Assembly (NCBI RefSeq): GCF_022179725.1 | Contig: NZ_BPRC01000008.1 | Span: forward strand, 124,001-188,000 | Direction: 5' to 3' | DNA: 64,000 nucleotides | Origin: Methylorubrum aminovorans | GTDB lineage: Bacteria > Pseudomonadota > Alphaproteobacteria > Rhizobiales > Beijerinckiaceae | Part shown: positions 16,111 through 28,630 of the stretch, piece after piece | Numbering within the stretch: the first letter of the stretch is position 1 | How the letters are laid out: every line of letters starts with the position of its first letter | Made by a program: the position numbers and the translations under genes | Notes under the pieces: generated by a model | What the model saw: the letters and a program-made list of their open reading frames with translations, nothing else | What the model was told of the DNA's origin: nothing | Database searches by the model: none

Positions 16111-19100
16111 GTGGGCCGCGCGTCCCCGGTCGGCTCGCCTTGCGGGGGCGGGGAGCCGCCGATACGACTTGGCCGCACGCCCCCACCGCTGAAGCCGGCT
16201 GTCAAGAATCGCCCGTTGCGCACGCTTTCCCTGGCCCTTGCCCTGGCCCTCGCGATCCTGACGGCCGTGGCGGGTTCCCTCGCCGGCCTCCTCGGGACCA
16301 CCACCCCCGCCTACGCGGTCGAGGCCGTGCGCGTCACCCTCGACGCGCCCGCCATCGACCTGACGCCGACGATCGAGCGCTATCGCTCGGACGGCGACCT
16401 GATCCAGATCTCCACCGCGCCGGGCAAGGACGGCATCGTGCGGCGCATCGCGGTCAAGGCGCGCGAGGCCGGCGCGCGTCCCGACTGGATGGTGTTCGCG
16501 CTCACCAACGACACCGACGAGCAGATCGACCGCCTGCTGGTCGCCCCCCACTTCCGCCTCGTCGGTTCCGGGGTGATCTGGCCCGATCTCGGCGGCTCGC
16601 GCATTGCCGCGATCACCGCGAGCGAGGGCATCCGGCCCGAGCGCGACGAGAGCCTCGACGCCGACCAGTTCCTGATCACCATCGATCCCGGCACCACGGT
16701 AACCTATGTCGCCGAGCTCAAAGGTCCGAACATCCCGCAGGTCTACCTCTGGGATCAGGACGCCTACCGCAAGAAGACCTCGGGGCTCACCCTCTACAAG
16801 GGTATCATTATCGGCATCGCCGGGCTCTTAGCGCTGTTCCTCACCATCATCTTCGTGGTGAAGGGCGCGATCATTTTCCCCGCCGCCGCTGCGCTGTCCT
16901 GGGCGGTGCTGGCCTATGCCTGCATCGATTTCGGCTTCCTGCAACGGGTGTTTCCCGTCACCGAAGCCGCCGAGCGGATCTACCGGGCCTCCGCCGAGGC
17001 GGTGCTCGGCGCGACCCTGCTGGTGTTCCTGTTCGCCTATCTCAACCTGTCGCGCTGGCACGTGCGCTACAGCCACGTCGCCTTCTTCTGGCTCACCTTT
17101 CTCGCCGGCCTCGTGGCGCTCGCCGTGTTCGACCCGCCGGTGGCGGCGGGCGTGGCGCGCATCTCGATCGCCGCGGTGGCGGGCGTCGGGCTCCTCCTGA
17201 TCCTCTATCTCGCCGTCCATAACGGCTACGACCGCGCTATCCTGCTCGTGCCGACATGGCTGCTGCTGCTGGTCTGGGTGGTGGCGGCGGGCTTCGCCAT
17301 CACCGGGCATATCGGCTCCGACCTCGTGCAGCCGGCGCTCATCGGCGGCCTCGTGCTCATCGTCATGCTGATCGGCTTCACGGTGATGCAGCACGCCTTC
17401 GCCGGCGGGGGCCTGAGCCACAGCCTCGTCTCCGACACCGAGCGCCGGGCGCTGGCGCTGACGGGAGCAGGCGACATCGTGTTCGACTGGGACGTGCCGG
17501 GCGACCGCGTCTTCGCCGGCCCCGAGATCGAAGCGCAGCTCGGGCTCAAGCGCGGTACCCTCGAAGGGCCGGCGGCGAACTGGCTCGGCCTGCTCCACCC
17601 CTTCGACGTGGAGCGCTACTCGGCCGCCCTCGACACGGTGATCGAGGAGCGGCGCGGGCGCATCGTCCACGATTTCCGCCTGCGCTCGGCCGATGGCCCC
17701 TACGCGTGGTATCGACTGAAGGCGCGCCCGGTGATCGGCACCGACGGCGAGGTGATCCGCATCGTCGGCACCATCAGCGACGTGACCGAAGCGAAGACCG
17801 CCGAGGAGCGGCTGCTGCACGACGCCGTGCATGACAGCTTGACCGGCCTGCCCAACCGCGAGCTGTTTCACGACCGCCTGGAGGCCGCGCTGGCTCTGGC
17901 CAGCCAGGACCCGCGCCTGAAGCCCGCGGTGATTGCCCTCGACATCGACCGGTTCAAGGCGATCAACGACGCCATCGGCCTCTCGGCGGGCGACTCGATC
18001 CTGCTCACGCTGTCGCGCCGGCTCGGCCGGCTGCTGCGCCCGCAGGACACCCTGGCGCGGGTGGCGGGCGACGAGTTCGCGGTGATCCTGCTCTCCGAGC
18101 GCGAGCCCGACCGCATCCTCTCGTTCGCCGAGATGATCCGGCGCGCCATCGCCACCCCCGTCACCTACGCCGACCGCGAGGTGTTCCTCACCGTCTCCAT
18201 CGGTATCGCCCTGCACGAGGCCGGCCAAGGGAGCGCTCAGGGTGCGAGCGGCCAGGGCAGCGGGCAGACGCGGCGCGAAGAGGTGTTCAAGAACGCCGAG
18301 ATGGCGATGATCCAGGCCAAGCGCGGCGGCGGCGACCGGATCGAGGTGTTCCGCGCCAACATGCGGCTGGAGCGCTCAGACCGGCTGATGCTGGAAGCCG
18401 ACCTGCGCAAGGCGCTGGAGCGCAACGAGATCAAGGTGCTGTTCCAGCCGATCGTCCGGCTCGAAGACCGCACGGTGGCCGGGTTCGAGACGCTGCTGCG
18501 CTGGGATCACCCGAAGCTCGGCCGCATCCCGCCCTCGACCTTCCTGCCGGTGGCGGAAGAGACCGGCGTCATCGTCCCACTCGGCAATTTCGCCATCGAG
18601 CGCACGGCTTTGGAACTCGCCGCCTGGCAGCGCTCGCTCGATGTCGAGCCGCCGATCTTCGCCTCGGTCAACGTCTCCTCGCGCCAGCTCCTGCGCCACG
18701 ACCTCCTGCACGATGTGAAGACGGTGATCGCCCGCACCGGCGTGCTGCCCGGCTCGCTCAAGCTGGAGATGGCCGAGGGGCTGGTGATGGAGAACCCGGA
18801 ATACGCCGCCCAGATGCTCACCCGCATCCACGATCTCGGCGCCGGCCTCGTCCTCGACGATTTCGGCACCGGCTACTCGGCGATCTCCTACCTTCAGCGC
18901 TTCCCCTTCGACACGATCAAGATCGACCAGAGCTTCGTGCGCCAGATGGGCCAGGGGCGCAGCGCGATGCTGCGCTCGGTCCTGCGGATGGGGCAGGAGC
19001 TGGGCCTCGCCACCATCGCCGAGGGGGCCGAATCGGAAGAGGATGCGCAGGGGCTGCAGGAGCTCGGCTGCGATTACGCTCAAGGCGCGGCCTTCGGCGA

Positions 19101-19158
19101 GCCGATGACCGTGCTCCAGGCGCGCCAGCTCGTCGGCGCCGCGCCCGAGGCCGCGTGA
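16111..19158 (+). CDS. membrane-bound PAS-GGDEF-EAL protein with a 7TMR-DISM-like sensor
   Basis: Cyclic-di-GMP enzyme of about 1000 residues. Order: signal-like helix RTLSLALALALAILTAVAG, an extracytoplasmic domain, seven or eight transmembrane helices (about nt 16800-17400), a PAS domain with PAC end (RIVGTISDVTEAK), GGDEF and EAL. The first active motif reads AGDEF instead of GGDEF. The EAL motif reads ETL (GFETLLRW), while NVSSRQL, DDFGTGYS, KIDQSFV and AEGAES metal/loop motifs are kept, so phosphodiesterase activity is likely and cyclase activity uncertain. The start is unclear: GTG at 16111 (taken) or TTG at 16216; upstream coding is unlikely. Confidence 0.87.
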   Translation: MGRASPVGSPCGGGEPPIRLGRTPPPLKPAVKNRPLRTLSLALALALAILTAVAGSLAGLLGTTTPAYAVEAVRVTLDAPAIDLTPTIERYRSDGDLIQISTAPGKDGIVRRIAVKAREAGARPDWMVFALTNDTDEQIDRLLVAPHFRLVGSGVIWPDLGGSRIAAITASEGIRPERDESLDADQFLITIDPGTTVTYVAELKGPNIPQVYLWDQDAYRKKTSGLTLYKGIIIGIAGLLALFLTIIFVVKGAIIFPAAAALSWAVLAYACIDFGFLQRVFPVTEAAERIYRASAEAVLGATLLVFLFAYLNLSRWHVRYSHVAFFWLTFLAGLVALAVFDPPVAAGVARISIAAVAGVGLLLILYLAVHNGYDRAILLVPTWLLLLVWVVAAGFAITGHIGSDLVQPALIGGLVLIVMLIGFTVMQHAFAGGGLSHSLVSDTERRALALTGAGDIVFDWDVPGDRVFAGPEIEAQLGLKRGTLEGPAANWLGLLHPFDVERYSAALDTVIEERRGRIVHDFRLRSADGPYAWYRLKARPVIGTDGEVIRIVGTISDVTEAKTAEERLLHDAVHDSLTGLPNRELFHDRLEAALALASQDPRLKPAVIALDIDRFKAINDAIGLSAGDSILLTLSRRLGRLLRPQDTLARVAGDEFAVILLSEREPDRILSFAEMIRRAIATPVTYADREVFLTVSIGIALHEAGQGSAQGASGQGSGQTRREEVFKNAEMAMIQAKRGGGDRIEVFRANMRLERSDRLMLEADLRKALERNEIKVLFQPIVRLEDRTVAGFETLLRWDHPKLGRIPPSTFLPVAEETGVIVPLGNFAIERTALELAAWQRSLDVEPPIFASVNVSSRQLLRHDLLHDVKTVIARTGVLPGSLKLEMAEGLVMENPEYAAQMLTRIHDLGAGLVLDDFGTGYSAISYLQRFPFDTIKIDQSFVRQMGQGRSAMLRSVLRMGQELGLATIAEGAESEEDAQGLQELGCDYAQGAAFGEPMTVLQARQLVGAAPEAA

Positions 19159-19288
19159 CCGCGCCGATCTCACGATGAGGCAGGTCCCTCAAGCTTCAGT
19201 TTAAACCTCCTTTAACCATGTTGAAGGAAGGTCCATCCGAACGATCCGGGACGCTGCTTCGGTGGTCCCGCCGGACTGAGGATGGACG

Positions 19289-19711
19289 ATGATCGAGGCC
19301 ACGAGACGCAGGAGCCCGGCCCTCTCCGGCAGCGCGATGCGGCGCCTCATGACACGCCCGATCCACGCCCATCTCGCCGTCGCGGCGCAGCCGCGTCTCG
19401 TTCCGGTGGAAGCGCCGGCGGACGTGGCGGAAGAGAACCCGGCGGACGCCGTGGCGCCGGCCACGGCGGACACGGACGTCGACCTCCTTGCTCCCTCCCA
19501 GCCCGAAGCCGATGCCGGTGAAGCGGATCTGACGCGCCTGCGCCTCGAAGTGGCGATGATGAAGGCCGCGCTCGCCGCCGAGCGCCGGGAAAGCGAAGCG
19601 CTTCGCAGCAGCCTCGGCCTCGTGGAAGCGGAAACGCTGAGCGAGGAGGCCCGCGCCGTGCGCGCACGCTGGGCCGCCCTGGTCGAGCGGCTGATCCACG
19701 ACCCGCTCTGA
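19289..19711 (+). CDS. coiled-coil hypothetical protein
   Basis: 140 residues. A basic N-terminus (MIEATRRRSPALSGSAMRRL) is followed by an Ala/Pro/Asp-rich linker and a C-terminal heptad region from LTRLRLEVAMMKAALAAERR to VRARWAALVERLI, typical of a coiled coil. No named family is recognised. Start ATG at 19289 with GAGGA 6 nt upstream. It ends 44 nt before the degenerate reductase gene and may share its transcript. Confidence 0.6.
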   Translation: MIEATRRRSPALSGSAMRRLMTRPIHAHLAVAAQPRLVPVEAPADVAEENPADAVAPATADTDVDLLAPSQPEADAGEADLTRLRLEVAMMKAALAAERRESEALRSSLGLVEAETLSEEARAVRARWAALVERLIHDPL

Positions 19712-19755
19712 TCCCTCCAAGACACCTCTCATTTCGATCGGAGCGGGTTGCCGCC

Positions 19756-20697
19756 ATGCGTGCTCCCATGAGCGCCCGTTGCTCGCTTGTCGTGAACGGT
19801 CAGGCCCTGCGGGTCTCTCCCGGCGACACGTCCCTGGAAACCGCGCTCGCCGACGGCGTGATCGCTCCGATGACCGGTCTGCTCGGCCAGGGCGCAGGCC
19901 CCGCCTCGCGGCGGTTGCCGGTCCGCGCCCGGCGGGCGGAGGCAGTGACCCTTTCCGTGCCCGATCCGGACGCGGCGATCCGACCCGTCAAGACGCCCGC
20001 CCGGACGCTCGTGCGCCGCACCGGCAGCATCGACACGATAACGGCACTGGCGCCGCGAGTCGTGCAGGTGGTCGCGACCCTAGAGCGGCGGCTTCCCTTC
20101 GAGCCGGGCGATCAGGTCGTCGTCACGCTCGAGGGCGGCCGCCCGGTCACCCTCACCCCGACGCTCGGCGTCGAGGGCGGGGCGGAGTTGAACGAGCTCG
20201 TCTTCCACCTGCGCGGCGAGTGCGCCGAGGATCTCACCGCCCTGTTCGGCTGCGCGGTCGAGCCCGGCCGCACGGTCAAGGTGAAGGGCCCCGTCGGCAA
20301 CGGCACCTACCGGCCCGGCGGCGGACGCCTCGTGCTGGTGGCAGCAGAAACCGGATTCGCCGGCATCTGGGCCATCGCCCGCGCCGCGCGCTACGTCGAG
20401 CCCGCCCGCGAGATCTGCCTCATCGTCGGGGCCCGCGATCCCCTCGACCTCTACATGCGCCCGTCGCTGGAATGGCTGCGCGCCACCGGCGTGACCCGCA
20501 TCACGATCGCCGCCGACCGTCACCGCCAGCGCGCCCCCGACGTGCGACCCGGCCCGCTCACCGCCCACATCCCCACCTTACGGGCGACCGACGTGGTGCA
20601 CGCCTCCGGCTGCCCCTCGACGCTGGGTGCGGTCGAGGTTTTGGCGGCGGCAGCGGGTGCGCGGTACTACCCGATCCCGCTCGAACCGGGGGCGTAA
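19756..20697 (+). CDS. degenerate ferredoxin/ferredoxin-reductase-like protein
   Basis: 313 residues with the outline of a class of 2Fe-2S ferredoxin-FNR fusion reductases, but stripped of cofactor residues. Residues 5-40 (LVVNGQALRVSPGDTSLETALADGV) match the ferredoxin beta-grasp, yet no cluster Cys follows. The middle has LPFEPGDQVVVTLEGG like the FAD domain, but the RxYS flavin motif is RPVTLTP. LVLVAAETGFAGIWAIARA replaces the GTGFAP nicotinamide motif, then ICLIVGARDPLDLYM. I infer that it no longer carries the iron-sulfur cluster and perhaps not FAD, and may be a structural or regulatory relic. Start ATG 19756 or 19768. Confidence 0.6.
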   Translation: MRAPMSARCSLVVNGQALRVSPGDTSLETALADGVIAPMTGLLGQGAGPASRRLPVRARRAEAVTLSVPDPDAAIRPVKTPARTLVRRTGSIDTITALAPRVVQVVATLERRLPFEPGDQVVVTLEGGRPVTLTPTLGVEGGAELNELVFHLRGECAEDLTALFGCAVEPGRTVKVKGPVGNGTYRPGGGRLVLVAAETGFAGIWAIARAARYVEPAREICLIVGARDPLDLYMRPSLEWLRATGVTRITIAADRHRQRAPDVRPGPLTAHIPTLRATDVVHASGCPSTLGAVEVLAAAAGARYYPIPLEPGA

Positions 20698-20716
20698 GGC
20701 GCCTCAGAACTTCGAT

Positions 20717-21064
20717 TCAGGGCTGCGCTTCCGCCCAGGCCATGACGGCCGAGATATGCCAAGCATATCCGGCCGCGATGAAGCAGAACGTCGCGATCAT
20801 TCCGAGCCAGTACCAGTCACTGGCTGATCCCGCCTTTTGCCTGATATTGAGGAACACTCCAGGGGCTGTGACCGCCAAGATCGCCACGATTATCCAGAGG
20901 CCGACTGCCTTTGGAGCGAACCAAGTTGGCTGTCCGTTAACGCCCCATTGCATAGGCACTTTTCCGGTCTTTATGCTTCCGCCGTAAGTGAGATTGATGG
21001 CCGATATCGCGGCGATCGCGGCGAGGCACGAAAACCAAGCGAGCTTCGGCAGACGTTGATCCAT
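20717..21064 (-). CDS. DUF1648-like small membrane protein
   Basis: 115 residues with three hydrophobic helices (FSCLAAIAAISAI, AVGLWIIVAILAVTAPGVF, YWLGMIATFCFIAAGYAWHI). The segment VPMQWGVNGQPTWFAPKAVG between the first two matches the conserved loop of the DUF1648/SdpI-type family (P-x-x-x-x-x-x-G-x-P-x-x-x-x-x-K). Function unknown. Base composition here is visibly lower in GC than the flanks, which may indicate recent acquisition. Confidence 0.65.
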   Translation of the reverse strand: MDQRLPKLAWFSCLAAIAAISAINLTYGGSIKTGKVPMQWGVNGQPTWFAPKAVGLWIIVAILAVTAPGVFLNIRQKAGSASDWYWLGMIATFCFIAAGYAWHISAVMAWAEAQP

Positions 21065-21242
21065 GGTGCATGCGCCCCGATGCGCGGTCAGGCGAAAGCC
21101 AAGCTAGAACCGGCACCGAGGCGGAACAATCTATGATTGCATATAAAGATAACGGCTCGTCTCAACCCGATGCCGTAAAGGCCGGCACCAGTTCCAGCCG
21201 CTGCTTGCGCTGAACTCGGAAGGAACCGGGGTGAGAAACGAT

Positions 21243-21267
21243 AGGGGCGGAAGGAGCCTCCGCCCCT
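21243..21267 (-). terminator. stem-loop downstream of glgP
   Basis: Perfect 9-bp stem AGGGGCGGA/TCCGCCCCT (21243-21251 with 21259-21267), 29 nt beyond the glgP stop on the minus strand; only a short T-rich stretch follows. Confidence 0.6.
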
Positions 21268-21295
21268 CCCGCCCTGCGCGCGTCCTTGTAGGCCC

Positions 21296-23830
<2,535 letters not shown>

Positions 23831-24170
23831 CTGAGATTCCCCCTTCGTTGCAGCCGAAGCAGCTGAAGCATTTCGGTTCAACGCAGATCCTGCCCTCTTC
23901 TTGCGGTGGCACGATGATCCGCGACGTGGCCTGTCGCCCTGCGGGACCATGGTGTTGCCGGTGACCCGACTTGTCGAGACACATGCGTGCAAACATGTCG
24001 TTCGCAAGCTGTGTGCCCGCACGTCTGTGTCACGTTAGACACAACGCTTTCGTGTCACCCCAAGGCCCGCACGAGAGATGGCATCCACCGCTTGAAGGCT
24101 TGCTGAACGGCCCTACGCCCTCCTCTGGCCGGGTGCGCGCGGTGCCGGCAGCGTCAGGGCGGGAGGTCCG
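23831..24170. promoter_or_regulatory. divergent glgP / glucosidase control region with TGTGTC operator-like repeats
   Basis: Contains a perfect inverted repeat TGTGTC-N6-GACACA at 24026-24043, a further half-site GTGTC at 24052-24056 and an imperfect TGTC-N2-GACA at 23972-23981. Three related half-site groups within 85 bp between divergent alpha-glucan genes look like binding sites of one repressor or activator. No regulator gene is adjacent. Confidence 0.5.
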
Positions 24171-25799
<1,629 letters not shown>

Positions 25800-25811
25800 G
25801 GGATCGCCTCC

Positions 25812-25838
25812 CTCGAAAGCCGGCATCCGCCTTTCGAG
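25812..25838 (+). terminator. inverted repeat after the glucosidase gene
   Basis: Perfect 8-bp arms CTCGAAAG (25812-25819) and CTTTCGAG (25831-25838), 12 nt after the stop codon. No U-tract; inferred transcription end or mRNA 3' structure. Confidence 0.5.
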
Positions 25839-25960
25839 TCGCTGCGACGCACCCTGCGCATGCGACCCAACCGAATCCGGGAAGAATACGCAGAATGGCC
25901 GACACATGCCCGCAACGCAGACAACCCATGATGGAAACGCAGGCGCCGGATCAAAAATAT

Positions 25961-25980
25961 TGGTCTGAACGTGGTCTGAA
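25961..25980 (+). promoter_or_regulatory. tandem direct repeat TGGTCTGAA upstream of glgA
   Basis: TGGTCTGAA occurs at 25961-25969 and 25972-25980, an 11-bp period that puts both on one face of the helix. They follow an A/T-rich AAAAATATT stretch and lie about 110 nt before the glgA ATG. This is a plausible activator site; the regulator is unknown. Confidence 0.4.
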
Positions 25981-26088
25981 TTGTGCAATGCAACGGAACG
26001 GATTGCCTTCCGGAGCATTTCAATGCCGAGCGCAGCAGCGGCGGGTCCCGCATACCAACAGCGGCGCAGGTGGGGCGGGGGCGAAGCG

Positions 26089-27621
26089 ATGGCTTACGTG
26101 GATCTCGGTGCGCGCCCGTTCGCCGAGCCGCCGTCGCCGATCTCCGCCTTCGAACCCGATCACAGGCTCGGCAACGCACTCCTTCCCCGCATCCTCTACG
26201 CCACCCCCGAGATGGCGGATTTCGTGAAGACCGGCGGACTCGGCGAAGTCGCGGGCGCCCTACCCCGTGCCCTGCGCCGCCACTACGACGTCCGCGTCCT
26301 CATCCCCGGCTACGCGCGGGTGCTTGCCGGCCTCGAAAACCTGACGATGGTCGGTCGGTTCGGCGCCTTCGCCGGCGTACCCGGCTGCGAACTCGGCTAC
26401 GGCACCACGCCGGACGGGCTCGGCGTCTACGTCCTTGTGGCGCCTGACCTCTACGAGCGCGACGGCACGCCCTACGGCGACGCGGACGGCGATTTCGGCG
26501 ACAACGACTTGCGATTTGCTCGCCTGAGCCGCGCGGCGGCGGAGCTCGCAGCCGGGATCGATCCGCTCTGGTCGGCCGACCTGCTGCACCTCAACGATTG
26601 GCAGACGGCCCTGGCGCCGGCCTACATGTCCTGGCTCGGCATCCGCCGGCCGAGCGTGCTGACGATCCACAACCTCGCCTATCAGGGCCTGTTCCCCCGT
26701 GACAATCTTGGGCGGATCGGCGCGCCGGACTATGCTTTCCAGATGGACGGCGTGGAGTTCTACGGGCAGCTTTCCTTCCTCAAGGCGGGCATCTTCCACG
26801 CCTCGCACGTCACCACGGTGAGCGAGACCTATGCCCGCGAGATCACGACGCCCGAGGGTGGCTGCGGCCTCGACGGCCTGTTGCGCACCCGCGCCGCGCA
26901 GGGGCGCCTGACCGGCATCCTCAACGGCATCGACGAGAGCTGGGACCCGCGCACCGACTCGCATCTCGCCACCCGCTTCGAGCCCGACGATTGGAAGGGC
27001 AAGCGCGCCAATGCCGACGAGGTGCGTAAACAGTTCGGCATGGCGGTTTCCCGCGGGCCGCTCTTCGCCATCGTCTCGCGCCTCGTGCACCAGAAGGGCA
27101 TCGATCTCAGCATCAGTGCCGCCGAATCGATCGTCGCCGAGGGCGGGCAACTCGTGGTGATCGGCCAGGGCGAGGGCCGGTTCGAGGAGGCCCTGCGCGA
27201 TCTCGCCGGACGCTACCCTGAGAATGTCGGCGTCCATGTCGGTTTTCGCGAAACGGAAGCGCGCCGCATCTTCGCCGGCAGCGACTTTCTGCTGATGCCC
27301 TCGCGCTTCGAGCCCTGCGGCCTAGCGCAGATGTACGCGCAACGCTTCGGCTCCCTGCCGATCGTGCGCCGCACCGGTGGGCTCAACGATACGGTCGAGG
27401 ATGGGGTGACCGGCTTCACCTTCGGCGAGGCCTCGCCGCGGGGACTGACCTCGGCGATCCGCCGCGCCTTCGAGACCTTCGGCCAGAAGAAGCGCCTCAA
27501 CACTATGCGCCGCAGCGCCATGTCCCGCTCCTTCGGTTGGGACGGGGCAGCGCTGAACTACTGCAATCTCTACGCCCGCGCCTTCGGCAACCACACCGCC
27601 CGGCGCTGGAAGGCCGCCTGA
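26089..27621 (+). CDS. glgA: glycogen synthase (ADP-glucose type, GT5)
   Basis: Transfers glucose from ADP-glucose to a growing alpha-1,4-glucan. 510 residues from the ATG at 26089. The sugar-nucleotide loop is FVKTGGLGEVAGALP; further on are LLHLNDWQTALAP, LTIHNLAYQGLFP, HASHVTTVSETYAREI, SRLVHQKGIDL, and the C-terminal donor site LMPSRFEPCGLAQMYAQRFG with its Glu. The first residues (ILYATPEMADFVK) deviate from the usual ASE(V/A)xPxxK. The neighbours glgP and GH13 give storage and mobilisation; the ADP-glucose supplier glgC is elsewhere. Confidence 0.94.
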   Translation: MAYVDLGARPFAEPPSPISAFEPDHRLGNALLPRILYATPEMADFVKTGGLGEVAGALPRALRRHYDVRVLIPGYARVLAGLENLTMVGRFGAFAGVPGCELGYGTTPDGLGVYVLVAPDLYERDGTPYGDADGDFGDNDLRFARLSRAAAELAAGIDPLWSADLLHLNDWQTALAPAYMSWLGIRRPSVLTIHNLAYQGLFPRDNLGRIGAPDYAFQMDGVEFYGQLSFLKAGIFHASHVTTVSETYAREITTPEGGCGLDGLLRTRAAQGRLTGILNGIDESWDPRTDSHLATRFEPDDWKGKRANADEVRKQFGMAVSRGPLFAIVSRLVHQKGIDLSISAAESIVAEGGQLVVIGQGEGRFEEALRDLAGRYPENVGVHVGFRETEARRIFAGSDFLLMPSRFEPCGLAQMYAQRFGSLPIVRRTGGLNDTVEDGVTGFTFGEASPRGLTSAIRRAFETFGQKKRLNTMRRSAMSRSFGWDGAALNYCNLYARAFGNHTARRWKAA

Positions 27622-27734
27622 GACGCGGCAGACGACCGACGGGCTTGCGGGAACACAGCATCCCGAGGGCGGTTTCCCGGAGAATGTCGTCGCGTTTCCA
27701 TGGCACGGAACGGAGCGTTCCGCGTTGAGCGTCC

Positions 27735-28514
27735 ATGGACGCGACCGTGCTGCCTTCACGCAGCAACCCCCTGATCCTCAGGCTTCGCCACGGCCCGGAC
27801 CTCGACGCCGGCGACCGGGCCCTGCTCGCCGATATGGCCAGGGTCAAGCGCAGCCTGGACCCGCAGCAGGACATCGTGCGGGCGGGCGACGTGGCGGCTG
27901 GCGTCCACCTCATCCTCGAAGGCTTCGCCTTCCGCTACAAGATCATCGATGACGGGCAGCGCCAGATCATCGGCCTGCTCCTGCCCGGCGATTTCTGTGA
28001 TCTGCAATCGATCGTACTCGGCCCATCCGACCATTACATCGCCGCGCTGACCCCCTGCATCGTCGCCGACATCCCCCAGGAGCAGGTCGATTCTCTGGTC
28101 TTCCGCGATTCCCGCCTCGCCCGGGCCCTGTGGTGGGCGACTCTCGTCGACGAGAGCATCCTGCGGGAATGGCTCGCCAGCATGGGCCAGCGCCCCGCCG
28201 ACAAGCGCATCGCTCACCTGTTCTGCGAGCTGCTGCTGCGCCAACAACTCGTCGGCGCCGCCGGAGAACGGGACTGCCCGCTGCCCCTGACCCAGCCGAT
28301 GCTCGCCGACATCCTCGGCATTACGACGATCCACGTGAGCCGCATCCTGCGCGACCTGCGACTGGCCGGATTGATCCAGTTGAAGGACCGTCGGCTCTAC
28401 ATCCCCAACGTCGCCCGCCTGCGGAGTTTCTGCGACTTCGATCCGGCCTATCTGCACCTGGTCCGGATGCCCGATCCCGACGCGGTGGAGGAGGCCGCGC
28501 GGACCGGGCCCTGA
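27735..28514 (+). CDS. Crp/Fnr family transcriptional regulator
   Basis: 259 residues. N-terminal cyclic-nucleotide-binding-like beta barrel (DIVRAGDVAAGVHLILEGFAFRYK, then GLLLPGDFCDLQSIVL), a dimer helix, and a C-terminal winged helix with LTQPMLADILGITTIHVSRILRDLR as the HTH. It lacks the N-terminal Cys cluster of Fnr, so it does not sense oxygen through an iron-sulfur cluster, and it lacks a clear cAMP phosphate pocket motif. The effector is unknown. It starts about 110 nt after glgA; a link with glycogen control is possible but unproven. Confidence 0.87.
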   Translation: MDATVLPSRSNPLILRLRHGPDLDAGDRALLADMARVKRSLDPQQDIVRAGDVAAGVHLILEGFAFRYKIIDDGQRQIIGLLLPGDFCDLQSIVLGPSDHYIAALTPCIVADIPQEQVDSLVFRDSRLARALWWATLVDESILREWLASMGQRPADKRIAHLFCELLLRQQLVGAAGERDCPLPLTQPMLADILGITTIHVSRILRDLRLAGLIQLKDRRLYIPNVARLRSFCDFDPAYLHLVRMPDPDAVEEAARTGP

Positions 28515-28630
28515 CGCGCGCGCAGGCCTGCCCCCTCGGAAGGATGCCTGTACGGCAGGCAGGATCATGCCGATTCTCTCGGCCCCGCCCCCGGCTCTTC
28601 GCCCGGGCCGCGCATGAGAACAAAGACGCC

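Noticed and set aside
23831..24022. N-terminal extension of glgP
   Set aside because: The extra 64 residues are Ser/Arg/Ala-rich without family similarity, and GTG at 23830 has a strong ribosome site.
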